Shown piece after piece: positions 18,081-25,263 of a stretch of DNA of 25,263 nt. The DNA comes from JBHENW01 sp046261875 (GTDB lineage Bacteria; Acidobacteriota; Thermoanaerobaculia; UBA5066; Gp7-AA6). Numbering within the stretch: the stretch's first letter is position 1; each line of letters begins with the position of its first letter. The notes under the pieces were generated by a model, which saw nothing but the letters and a program-made list of their open reading frames with translations, did not search any database and was not told the DNA's origin. Position numbers and translations under genes: made by a program. The stretch is taken from contig JBHENW010000033.1 in assembly GCA_046261875.1 (NCBI GenBank), positions 1 through 25,263 of the forward strand. Reading direction: 5' to 3'.

Positions 18081-18096
18081 TGGCAGCCCCGTTGCT
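18081..18096 (+). promoter_or_regulatory. Sigma-54 promoter of the exporter operon
   Basis: TGGCAGCCCCGTTGCT fits TGGCA-N6-TTGCW, with GG at 18082-18083 and GC at 18094-18095 correctly spaced. It is the best -24/-12 match in the window. The expected start is near 18107, and the palindromic enhancer-like array lies upstream at the usual distance. Confidence 0.65.
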
Positions 18097-18111
18097 CTCT
18101 GCACTCTCGAG

Positions 18112-19386
18112 ATGATCGAGAACCTCTCTTCGATGGACAAGGTGATCCAGAGACCGCGCGGGCTCTCGCGCCGCAACCTGTTCCTTCTCGTCGCCGGGGT
18201 CGTCCTGCTGGCGGGCATCGCGCTGCTCATCCCGACGCTGCGGCGCTGGTCCACCGCCGAAAAGTCGGTGGACGCTTCCCGGATCCGGATCGGGGAGGTC
18301 ACGCGCGGCGAGCTCGTCCGCGACGCGGCCGCCGACGGCCGGATCGTGGCATCGCTCCACCCGACCCTCTTCTCTCCGACGCAGGGGATCGTCGCCCTGC
18401 AGGTCAAGGCGGGAACGGCCGTACGGAAAGGCCAGATCCTGGCGCGGATCGAGAGTCCGGAGCTCCAGAGCCGCCTCGCGCAGGAGCGGTCCTCCCTGCT
18501 TTCGCTCCAGTCCTCCCTCGGCCGCCAGAAGATCCAGGCGCGCCAGCAGGGGCTCAAGAACGCGCAGAACGTTTCGCTGCTCGAGCTCCGTCTGCAGGCG
18601 ACCCGGCGGCTCCTCGAGCGGGCGCAGCGGACCTTCGACGAAGGGCTGCTGAACAAGATCGACTACGAAAAGGCGAAAGACGACCTGAGGATCGCCGAGC
18701 TCGAGCTCGAAAACGCGCGCAAGACCGCCGGGCTCGAATCGGAGACGGCCGCCTTCGACATGCGCGAGAGCCAGCTCCAGGCGGAGCGCCAGGGCGCCGC
18801 CGTCCGGGAGCTCGAACGGCAGGTGGAGCAGCTCGCGATCACGGCCCCCTTCGACGGGATGGTGGCGTCCGTTGCCGTCCAGGACCGGGACGCCGTCGGA
18901 GCCAACCAGCCGGTCGTGACCGTGGTCAACCTCTCGGAGTTCGAGGTGGAGATCACGCTGCCGGAAAACTACGCGGCCGACGCCACGCCCGGCACGCCGG
19001 TCCAGATCCTCTACGAGGGCAAGGAGTATCCGGGGAAGGTGACCGCCGTCTCTCCGGAGATCCGCGACAGCCAGGTGCGCGGCACGGTCGCCTTCGACGG
19101 CGAGCCGCCGTCGGGGCTGCGGCAGAGCCAGCGGGTCAGCGTGCGCCTGGTCTTCGAGTCGAAGAAAGACGTCGTGAAGCTTCCGCGCGGTCCTTTCCTG
19201 GAGAGCGGGGGCGGCCGGCAGGTCTACGTCGTCTCCGACGGCGTCGCGATCCTGCGGCCGATCACCGTCGGGGCCGTCAGCGTCGCGGAGGTCGAGATCG
19301 TCGAAGGCCTGTCGCCCGGGGAAAAAGTCATCCTGTCCGATACGAGCGAGTTCGCGGGAGCCAGGAACGTCCTGGTCCGCGATTGA
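18112..19386 (+). CDS. Periplasmic adaptor subunit (MacA/HlyD-like) of an ABC exporter
   Basis: A 424-aa membrane-fusion protein. A cytoplasmic basic N-terminus is followed by one membrane anchor (about 23-42, NLFLLVAGVVLLAGIALLIP). The first half of the lipoyl/barrel-sandwich is near 85-120 (SPTQGIVALQVKAGTAVRKGQILARIESPEL). A long helical hairpin at about 120-240 is rich in Leu, Gln and Arg, and the second lipoyl half is near 242-262 (LAITAPFDGMVASVAVQDRDAVGANQPV). Beta-barrel and membrane-proximal domains reach the end. It should link the two permeases to an outer-membrane channel not seen here. ATG 18112 is only about 5 nt from the predicted start site; ATG 18133 is a good alternative. 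It is the first gene of a six-gene unit. Confidence 0.9.
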   Translation: MIENLSSMDKVIQRPRGLSRRNLFLLVAGVVLLAGIALLIPTLRRWSTAEKSVDASRIRIGEVTRGELVRDAAADGRIVASLHPTLFSPTQGIVALQVKAGTAVRKGQILARIESPELQSRLAQERSSLLSLQSSLGRQKIQARQQGLKNAQNVSLLELRLQATRRLLERAQRTFDEGLLNKIDYEKAKDDLRIAELELENARKTAGLESETAAFDMRESQLQAERQGAAVRELERQVEQLAITAPFDGMVASVAVQDRDAVGANQPVVTVVNLSEFEVEITLPENYAADATPGTPVQILYEGKEYPGKVTAVSPEIRDSQVRGTVAFDGEPPSGLRQSQRVSVRLVFESKKDVVKLPRGPFLESGGGRQVYVVSDGVAILRPITVGAVSVAEVEIVEGLSPGEKVILSDTSEFAGARNVLVRD

Positions 19387-19425
19387 CGGCGCGGCGCTGC
19401 CGCGCGGAGGAGTCGAGGTAAATCC

Positions 19426-20166
19426 ATGCTGTCCATGCGCAACATCCAGAAGGTCTATCGCACCGACCTGATCGAGACCCATGCCCTGCACGAGTTCACC
19501 GTGGACGTGAAGACCGGCGAGTTCGTGGCGATCATGGGCCGGTCCGGCTCGGGCAAGACGACGTTCTTGAACATCGCCGGCCTGCTCGACACCTTCGACT
19601 CGGGCACGTACCACCTCGATGGTGAGGACGTCAGCCGGCTCACGGACGCGGAAATGTCCCGCATCCGCAACCTGAAGATCGGGTTCGTCTTCCAGAGCTT
19701 CAATCTGATCCCCGACCTCGACGTCTTCGACAACATCGACGTACCGCTGCGCTACCGCCGGCTGCCGGCGAAGGAGCGCAAGGAACGGATCGAGCAGGCG
19801 GCGGCGACGGTCGGCCTCTCGGCCCGCCTCCACCACCTCCCCTCGCAGCTCTCCGGAGGACAGCAGCAGCGCGTCGCCATCGCGCGCGTCCTCGCCGGGG
19901 ACCCGCGCCTGATCCTCGCCGACGAGCCGACGGGCAACCTGGACACGATGATGTCCCGGGAGGTCATGGACCTGCTCGAGAAGATCAACGAGTCCGGGAC
20001 GACGATCGTCATGGTCACGCACGCCACGGAGTGCGCTGCGCGCGCCTCCCGGCGGATCCATCTGCTCGACGGCACGCTCGTGGACCTCGAGGCGCCCGCC
20101 GGCGCCGGCGAGGCGCCCGCCAGCGCGGGGATGGCCGAGCGGCCGGCCCTCGCCGCGACGCTCTGA
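19426..20166 (+). CDS. ABC exporter ATPase (MacB/LolD-like)
   Basis: A 246-aa ATP-binding subunit. Walker A is GRSGSGKTT (38-46), the Q-loop glutamine is Q90 in FVFQSFNLIPDLDVFDNI, the signature is LSGGQQQR (142-149), and Walker B with catalytic Glu is LILADEPTGNLD (E167). The switch histidine is H199. The FNLIP...DNI form and the lack of a fused permease fit the LolD/MacB class that powers mechanotransmission exporters. The last ~20 residues are an Ala/Gly/Pro-rich tail beyond the usual end. ATG 19426 is preceded by GAGGT. It lies 39 nt after the adaptor gene and 11 nt before the first permease. Confidence 0.93.
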   Translation: MLSMRNIQKVYRTDLIETHALHEFTVDVKTGEFVAIMGRSGSGKTTFLNIAGLLDTFDSGTYHLDGEDVSRLTDAEMSRIRNLKIGFVFQSFNLIPDLDVFDNIDVPLRYRRLPAKERKERIEQAAATVGLSARLHHLPSQLSGGQQQRVAIARVLAGDPRLILADEPTGNLDTMMSREVMDLLEKINESGTTIVMVTHATECAARASRRIHLLDGTLVDLEAPAGAGEAPASAGMAERPALAATL

Positions 20167-20177
20167 AGGAGGCATCC

Positions 20178-21506
20178 ATGGTCTGGCACAACCTGCGCAT
20201 CGCCTGGAAGAGCCTCAAGCGCAACGCGCTGCTCACCGCGCTCATCATCACCGGCATCGGGCTGGGGATCGGCGCTTCGACGACGTTCGCCGCGGTGCGG
20301 CACGCTTTCGCGCGGCATCCGATCCCGCAGAAAGCGGACACCCTCCACTACGTCCGGCTGGACAGCTGGGACCCGTTGAAGCCCTACCCGGGAGACGACC
20401 CGACGCGGCCGCCCACGCAGATCACGTACCGCGACATGGTCGGCGTGATGCGGTCGAAGATCCCGCAACGTCAGACCGGCATGGCGACGACGATGCAGTA
20501 CGTCTATCCCGACCCGAAGGTCGGGCGGCCGTTCCGGGAGAACGTGCGGCTCGTCTTCGGGGACTTCTTCCCCATGTTCGACGTGCCGTTCCGCTACGGG
20601 ACCGGGTGGGACCGCCGCGCGGACGCGGGTCCCGAGCCGGTCGTCGTGCTCGCCTTCGAAATGAACGACAAGCTCTTCGGCGGGACGAACAGCGTCGGCA
20701 AGACCGTGCGGATCGCCACCCGCGACTTCCGCGTCGTGGGCGTCATGTCGCCGTGGAAACCGAACGTGAAGTACTTCGACCTGACGCAGAGCGCGATCGC
20801 CGAGCCGGAAAAGATCTACATGCCCTTCAACCTGCTCAAGCCCATGCAGCTGCAGCCGTCCGGCAACCGCGACGGGTGGGGCACCTCGGGGGGCCTCTCG
20901 GGCTTCGAAGGGCTCCTCCAGTCGGAGACCTGCTGGATCCAGATGTGGGTCGAGCTGCCCGATCGCAAGACGGTCAACGACTACCGGGATTTCCTGACCG
21001 CTTACGTCATGGAGCAGAAGAAGACCGGCCGGTTTCCCCGGCCGCTCAACAACCGGCTGAGCACCGTGAAGGAGTGGATGGACGAGCAGAAGGTCGTGCC
21101 GCCCCAGGCGAACACGATGCTCATCGTGTCGCTCCTCTTCCTCGCGGTCTGCGCCGTCAACCTCGTCGGGCTTCTGCTCGGCAAGTTCCTCGCGCGGGCG
21201 CCCGAAGTCAGCGTACGGCGCGCCCTCGGCGCCACGCGCGGCGACATCTTCCTACAGCACGTCATCGAGTGCGAAGTCATCGGCGTCATCGGCGGGGCCG
21301 TGGGGCTTCTCCTGGCGCTCGGCGGGCTCGCCGCGTTGAACGTCTGGGTCAAGACGACGGCGACGCGGACCGATTTCTTCCAGCTCGACGGACCGATGGT
21401 CCTGCTCGGGATCGGGCTGTCGCTCGCCGCGGGACTCGCCGCCGGGCTCTATCCCGCCTGGCGAACCTGCCGGATTCCGCCCGCCGTCCACCTGAAAGTG
21501 CAGTAG
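20178..21506 (+). CDS. ABC exporter permease 1 (MacB/FtsX-type)
   Basis: A 442-aa permease of the MacB class. The first membrane helix (about 17-40, ALLTALIITGIGLGIGASTTF) is followed by a large periplasmic MacB-PCD domain (about 45-310, with an FFPMFDVPFRYGTGW segment and VVLAFEMNDKLFGGTNSVGKTVRI). Three C-terminal helices follow (near 316-345, 365-390 and 405-430), containing the FtsX-type loop VRRALGATRGDIFLQHV. ATG 20178 has AAGGAGG upstream; the frame is open further 5' only inside the ATPase gene. It pairs with the next, similar-sized permease, so the transporter is probably a heterodimer. Confidence 0.9.
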   Translation: MVWHNLRIAWKSLKRNALLTALIITGIGLGIGASTTFAAVRHAFARHPIPQKADTLHYVRLDSWDPLKPYPGDDPTRPPTQITYRDMVGVMRSKIPQRQTGMATTMQYVYPDPKVGRPFRENVRLVFGDFFPMFDVPFRYGTGWDRRADAGPEPVVVLAFEMNDKLFGGTNSVGKTVRIATRDFRVVGVMSPWKPNVKYFDLTQSAIAEPEKIYMPFNLLKPMQLQPSGNRDGWGTSGGLSGFEGLLQSETCWIQMWVELPDRKTVNDYRDFLTAYVMEQKKTGRFPRPLNNRLSTVKEWMDEQKVVPPQANTMLIVSLLFLAVCAVNLVGLLLGKFLARAPEVSVRRALGATRGDIFLQHVIECEVIGVIGGAVGLLLALGGLAALNVWVKTTATRTDFFQLDGPMVLLGIGLSLAAGLAAGLYPAWRTCRIPPAVHLKVQ

Positions 21507-21519
21507 AGGAGGAACCACG

Positions 21520-22785
21520 ATGGAATTCGGACCGATCCTCAGAGCCATCCGCCGCAACAAGGTCCGGTACGGTCTGATCGTGGCGGAGGTCGCGCTGACC
21601 CTCGCCGTGGTGGCCAACTGCGTCCACATGATCCGCGAGGCGCGCCGCGAAATGGCGATCCCCTCCGGATTCGAGGACGCGAACCTGATCCGGGTGACGA
21701 GCACGCCCTTCGCGGAGGCGTTCAAGGAGCAGGGTTACCGCGACAACCAGCGCGAGCTCGACCTGCGGGCGCTGCGCGGGATCCCGGGAGTCGTCGCCGC
21801 TTCGAACACCGGCTTTCTCCCCTGGCAGGGGGGCGGCAGCTCGATGGAGACCCGCCCGCTCGGTTCCAAGGGCGAGATGCTGCGCAACCAGGTCTACAAC
21901 GTGGACGAGGCCACCCTCGCGACGCTCGGAACGCGGCTCATCGAAGGACGCAACTTCACCAAAGAGCAGATCCGCACCGACGCGGAGCGCCTGCGGGCGC
22001 TCTTCGCGGCGAACCGTCCGGTCGGGCCCGACGGCCGGCCCGCCGAGAAGTTCACGCAGGACGTGATCATCAGCAAGGCATTCGCGAATCTCCTCTTCAA
22101 GGATGGAAAAGCGCTCGGCAAGGGGCTCGAGGACAGCGACGGCGACCAGTACCGCGTCATCGGGGTCATCGACCGGTTCTACAACCCGTACGGCTGGCCG
22201 ATCCACGAGTACGTCATGTTCTTCGCGAACTACGCCGGGAGCTTCGATTTCGGGGCGCCCTACCTCGTGCGGGCGGACCCGGCGCGCCGGGCGGACGTCC
22301 TCGCGTCGATCGAGAAGACGCTGCTCGCAGTCAACGACGGCCGCAACGTCCGGGTGCAGTCGATCCCGGAGATCAAGGAGAACTTCCAGGCCAGCTCCGC
22401 TCTGCTCGTGCGCATCCTGTCTATCGTCATCTTCCTGCTCATCTTCGTGACGTCGCTCGGCATCGTCGGCCTGACGACCTTCTCGGTGGCGGAGCGGACC
22501 CGGCAGATCGGCACGCGCCGCGCGCTGGGAGCGCAGCGCAAGGACATCCTGCGCTACTTCCTGCTGGAGAACTGGATCGTGACGACGATGGGACTGACGC
22601 TCGGGATCCTCCTCGCGTACGGGCTCAACGTCTTCCTCGTGAGCCGGGTCGGCGGCGTCCGCATGCCCGCCGGTCTGGTCATCGGCGGCGTCGCCTTCCT
22701 GTGGCTGACCGGCCTGCTGGCGACGTACTTCCCGGCGCTGCGCGGGGCCCGTGTCGCGCCCGCGATCGCGACGCGGAACGTTTAA
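21520..22785 (+). CDS. ABC exporter permease 2 (MacB/FtsX-type)
   Basis: A 421-aa second permease with the same plan. The N-terminal helix is at about 17-35 (YGLIVAEVALTLAVVANCV), followed by a periplasmic domain with QVYNVDEATLATLGTRLIEGRNF and VIISKAFANLLFKDGKALGKGL. C-terminal FtsX helices begin near 293 (LVRILSIVIFLLIFVTSLGIVGLTTFSV), with IGTRRALGAQRKDILRYF and a last helix followed by P..RGARVAPA. The start has AGAGGAGGA upstream and follows permease 1 by 13 nt. The two permeases differ clearly in sequence and are not a recent duplication. The substrate is unknown; envelope-active peptides or lipids are typical for the class. Confidence 0.9.
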   Translation: MEFGPILRAIRRNKVRYGLIVAEVALTLAVVANCVHMIREARREMAIPSGFEDANLIRVTSTPFAEAFKEQGYRDNQRELDLRALRGIPGVVAASNTGFLPWQGGGSSMETRPLGSKGEMLRNQVYNVDEATLATLGTRLIEGRNFTKEQIRTDAERLRALFAANRPVGPDGRPAEKFTQDVIISKAFANLLFKDGKALGKGLEDSDGDQYRVIGVIDRFYNPYGWPIHEYVMFFANYAGSFDFGAPYLVRADPARRADVLASIEKTLLAVNDGRNVRVQSIPEIKENFQASSALLVRILSIVIFLLIFVTSLGIVGLTTFSVAERTRQIGTRRALGAQRKDILRYFLLENWIVTTMGLTLGILLAYGLNVFLVSRVGGVRMPAGLVIGGVAFLWLTGLLATYFPALRGARVAPAIATRNV

Positions 22786-22912
22786 CGACGAAAACCTTCG
22801 TAACTTCGCGGGGCGCGGATCGTATGAGGGGAGCATGGAGCCCCTCCCGCGCCCGCGGAGCGTCCGGAGATCCTCGCCTTGGCGGGCGCGTCCCCGGGGG
22901 GAGCGCGCGGCC
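22786..22912 (+). other. Intergenic spacer between permease 2 and the response regulator
   Basis: This is the longest gap inside the exporter operon (127 nt). I see no convincing promoter or terminator. An ATG at 22835 after GAGGGG would extend the regulator by 26 Arg/Pro-rich residues, which do not look like part of the receiver fold. Confidence 0.4.
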
Positions 22913-24304
22913 GTGAACGAGGGAGTCCTTATCGTCGAAGACCAGGCGCCCGTGGCCCGCGCCCTCGCGATCCTCTTCGACGTGCACGACATTCCCTGCG
23001 AGGTCGCGCGGTCGCCGGCGGAAGCGCTTCGCCGCGTCGAGAGCGGGTCGGTCGGCGTGGTCATCCAGGACATGAACTTCCGGCCGAGCGACACGACGGG
23101 CGAAGAGGGGATCGATCTCTTCCGGGCGATCCGCCGGATCGACCCCGCGATGCCCATCCTGCTCGTCACGGCGTGGACGTCCCTCGAGACCGCCGTCGCC
23201 CTCGTGCGCGAGGGCGCCGCCGACTATCTGGCGAAGCCGTGGGACGACGCCAAGCTCCTCGCCAGCGTGCGCAACCTGCTCGAGATGCGGCGCCTGCAGG
23301 TCGAGAACCGGGCCCTGCGGCAGGGCTCCCGCGACTCGCGCGAGGAGCTCGCCCGGCGCTTCGATCTGCGCGGCGTCGTCTACGAGAGCGAGGCGATGCA
23401 CCGGGTCGTCTCCCTCGCCGTGCAGGTCGCCGCCGCCGACGTGCCCGTCCTGATCTGCGGTCCGAACGGGGCGGGGAAGGAGAAGGTCGCGGAGATCATC
23501 CAGGCCAACTCGAACCGGCGTGACGGACCGTTCATCCGCGTCAATGCGGGCGCCATTCCCGACGAGCTGCTGGAAAGCGAGCTGTTCGGGGCGGAAGCGG
23601 GCGCCTACACCGGCTCCCGCAAGCTGCGCATCGGCCGTTTCGAGGCGGCGGACGGGGGCACGATTTTTCTCGATGAGATCGGCAACCTCTCGGCCGCCGG
23701 CCAGGTCAAGCTGCTGCGCGTCCTGCAGAATCGGGAGTTCGAGCGGCTCGGGTCGAGCGAGACCCGGCGCGTGGACGTGCGAGTCCTCTGCGCCACGAAC
23801 GCCGACCTGAAACAGGCGATCGCCGGGGGGCGGTTCCGCGAAGACCTCTTCTTCCGCCTCAACGTCGTCGAGCTGACGGTCCCGCCGCTCCGGGACCGAC
23901 CCGAAGACATCCTTCCCCTGGCGCGAAGCGTCCTGCGCACGATCCCTGCGCGGTGGGGGGGGCGACCCTTCGCGCCGACCCCGGACAGCGAACGGGCCCT
24001 CCTGGCGTATCCCTGGCCGGGCAACGTCCGTGAGCTCTTCAACCGCATCCAGCGCGCGGTGCTCGTCGCCCCGACGGAGGAACTGACGCCCGCCGACCTG
24101 GGGTTCGACCCGGGTCGGGCCCCAGACGTTCGCGCGGGCGAAGAAGCACCCGAAGCGGCGGAACGCGCCTCGCTCGAGGAAGCATTGCGCCGCCACGGAG
24201 GCAGCGTCTCCCGGGCGGCGGAGGAGCTGGGGTTCAGCCGCCAGGCGCTGTACCGCCGTATGGAACGGCTCGGGATCGTCCTGGAGCGGCGGCCGAGGAC
24301 CTGA
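22913..24304 (+). CDS. NtrC-family sigma-54 response regulator
   Basis: A 463-aa activator. The receiver spans residues 4-125 (phosphoacceptor D53 in VVIQDMNF, T86, K108). The AAA+ sigma-54 interaction domain covers about 152-385, with Walker A GPNGAGKE (183-190), the sigma-contacting loop GAYTGS (230-235; consensus GAFTGA) and Walker B IFLDEIG (251-257). A Fis-type helix-turn-helix is near 425-458 (SLEEALRRHGGSVSRAAEELGFSRQALYRRMERLGI). It should activate -24/-12 promoters, including those at 18081 and 17937, by binding the palindromic array between them. GTG 22913 is chosen because the receiver starts there; ATG 22835 would add 26 residues. It lies 127 nt after the permease. Confidence 0.93.
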   Translation: MNEGVLIVEDQAPVARALAILFDVHDIPCEVARSPAEALRRVESGSVGVVIQDMNFRPSDTTGEEGIDLFRAIRRIDPAMPILLVTAWTSLETAVALVREGAADYLAKPWDDAKLLASVRNLLEMRRLQVENRALRQGSRDSREELARRFDLRGVVYESEAMHRVVSLAVQVAAADVPVLICGPNGAGKEKVAEIIQANSNRRDGPFIRVNAGAIPDELLESELFGAEAGAYTGSRKLRIGRFEAADGGTIFLDEIGNLSAAGQVKLLRVLQNREFERLGSSETRRVDVRVLCATNADLKQAIAGGRFREDLFFRLNVVELTVPPLRDRPEDILPLARSVLRTIPARWGGRPFAPTPDSERALLAYPWPGNVRELFNRIQRAVLVAPTEELTPADLGFDPGRAPDVRAGEEAPEAAERASLEEALRRHGGSVSRAAEELGFSRQALYRRMERLGIVLERRPRT

Positions 24305-24344
24305 CTCACGACCGCCGGCGGCCTTAGAGTCGCCGGACGTGGGC

Positions 24345-25263
24345 ATGGCGCTTCCCCCGACTTCCCGTTTCAGCCTCGCGGGGAAGCTGTCGCTCCTCAT
24401 CGGCGTCGACATGCTCCTGCTGGCGGCGATCGCCGCGGCCGGCACGGCGGTCGGCCTGCCGGCCCTGACGGTTTTCGTCGTATCGCTGGCGATCGCCGTC
24501 CCGATCGCCGCCTGGCTGCTGCATCGTTTCTGGAGCCCCGTGCGCCGGACGCTGCAGGCGGTGACCGACGGCGTCCGGAGCTTCCAGGAGGACGACTTCA
24601 GCGTCCGGCTGGTTCCGGGCCGGCGGGACGAGCTCGGCGAGCTCGTCGAGCTGTACAACCGGATGGGCGACACGCTCCGGCTCGAGCGCAACGAGATCTA
24701 CCAGCGGGAGCTCCTCCTCGACACCCTTCTCCAGGGCGCCCCCATGGGCATCCTCCTCGTCAACGAGCTCGACCGGGTCGTCTACGGCAACGTCGCGGCG
24801 CGGCGCCTCCTCGGCGTCGCGCGGCGCCTCATTGGGCGCGACCTGAACGAGGTGGCCGTCGCGTGCCCGGAGGCGATGCGGCGGGCGCTCTACGCGGAGC
24901 AGGACGCCCTCTTCACTGTGCCGGCGGCCGAGGCCGGAGAGGAAGAGACCTACCGCGTGGTGCGCCGCCGGGTGCAGCTGAACACCGTGGAACACCGGCT
25001 CATCGTGCTGGAGCGGATGACCCCGGAGCTGCGCCGGCAGGAGGTGAAAGTCTGGAAGAAGGTCATCCGCGTGATGAGCCACGAGCTGAACAATTCTCTG
25101 GCTCCGGTGAGCTCGCTTCTCCACTCCGCGCGACACGTCGCGGGCCGCGCCGACCGGGCGCACCGCCTCGAAGAAATCCTCGGCGCCGCCGACGAGAGGG
25201 TCCGGTACCTCTCCGAGTTCCTCGAGGGGTACGCGCAGTTCGCCCGGCTGCCGCGTCCGCGCA
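24345..25263 (+). CDS. NtrY-like sensor histidine kinase (partial, 3' end outside)
   Basis: The N-terminal 306 residues of a membrane histidine kinase. Two close membrane helices (about 14-36 and 40-60) leave almost no periplasmic loop, so sensing is probably within the membrane or cytosol. A HAMP-like linker follows (about 61-115, RRDELGELVELYNRMGDTL), then a PAS domain (about 125-230, with LLQGAPMGILLVNELDRVVYGN). The dimerisation/phosphoacceptor helix has H246 in VIRVMSHELNNSLAPVSSLLHSA, the NtrY/NtrB style box. The ATPase domain is beyond the window. ATG 24345 or GTG 24339 could be the start; neither has a clear ribosome site. It is the likely partner of the response regulator 40 nt upstream. 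Confidence 0.9.
   Translation, partial: MALPPTSRFSLAGKLSLLIGVDMLLLAAIAAAGTAVGLPALTVFVVSLAIAVPIAAWLLHRFWSPVRRTLQAVTDGVRSFQEDDFSVRLVPGRRDELGELVELYNRMGDTLRLERNEIYQRELLLDTLLQGAPMGILLVNELDRVVYGNVAARRLLGVARRLIGRDLNEVAVACPEAMRRALYAEQDALFTVPAAEAGEEETYRVVRRRVQLNTVEHRLIVLERMTPELRRQEVKVWKKVIRVMSHELNNSLAPVSSLLHSARHVAGRADRAHRLEEILGAADERVRYLSEFLEGYAQFARLPRPR

Noticed and set aside
17620..20175. An 851-codon open frame on the minus strand across the exporter genes
   Set aside because: It runs antisense to the adaptor and ATPase, both with intact motifs and ribosome sites. It is a composition artefact.
22835..22912. ATG 22835 as start of the sigma-54 regulator
   Set aside because: It would add 26 Arg/Pro-rich residues ahead of a receiver domain that begins naturally at GTG 22913; the ribosome site spacing is also short.
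21349..24691. Long minus-strand frames antisense to permease 2, the regulator and the kinase
   Set aside because: No recognisable domain, no ribosome site, and complete overlap with well-supported genes.

Overview
This is a high-GC, gene-dense bacterial window with no rRNA, tRNA, IS element or CRISPR array that I can see. Gene content suggests a Gram-negative-type, bacillithiol-using soil or environmental bacterium: SufBCDS, a YpdA-type flavoprotein, an M56 peptidase with TPRs, MacAB-like exporters and sigma-54 two-component control. Acidobacteriota (Thermoanaerobaculia-like) is my best guess, by inference only.

Region 1 (1-5033, minus strand) is a tightly coupled suf operon, sufB-sufC-sufD-sufS, joined by 4- or 1-nt overlaps and led by a good sigma-70 type promoter. 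SufB is split by a 357-residue intein with a LAGLIDADG endonuclease, inserted exactly at the conserved Cys. Directly upstream on the same strand is an aconitase-superfamily enzyme, itself an Fe-S protein, with its swivel domain placed before the catalytic domain. Region 2 (7150-9656) holds a stand-alone receiver protein. Convergent to it are an M20 deacylase and an ornithine cyclodeaminase-like gene that is broken by a frameshift.

Region 3 (9718-12430, plus strand) holds an orphan ChrB-like gene, then a compact unknown operon: a 44-aa peptide, a 122-aa protein faintly like sigma region 2, and a TPR protein. The operon has its own promoter, an 11-bp inverted repeat spanning that promoter, and a shared bidirectional terminator. 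Region 4 (12507-16153, minus strand) is a glycine-zipper protein gene and a BlaI/BlaR1-like pair whose BlaR1 protein carries a triplicated TPR module instead of a penicillin sensor; two 14-bp operators overlap the blaI promoter. Region 5 (16280-17888) is a YpdA-like reductase and a BON-domain protein.

Region 6 (18112-25263, plus strand) is a MacAB-like exporter (adaptor, ATPase, two permeases) followed by an NtrC-type sigma-54 activator and an NtrY-like histidine kinase that runs off the window. Sigma-54 type -24/-12 elements face outward in the BON/adaptor intergenic region around a palindromic array that looks like an enhancer site. Similar -24/-12 matches precede the glycine-zipper gene and the receiver gene. 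I infer a local sigma-54 envelope-stress regulon controlled by the downstream two-component pair.
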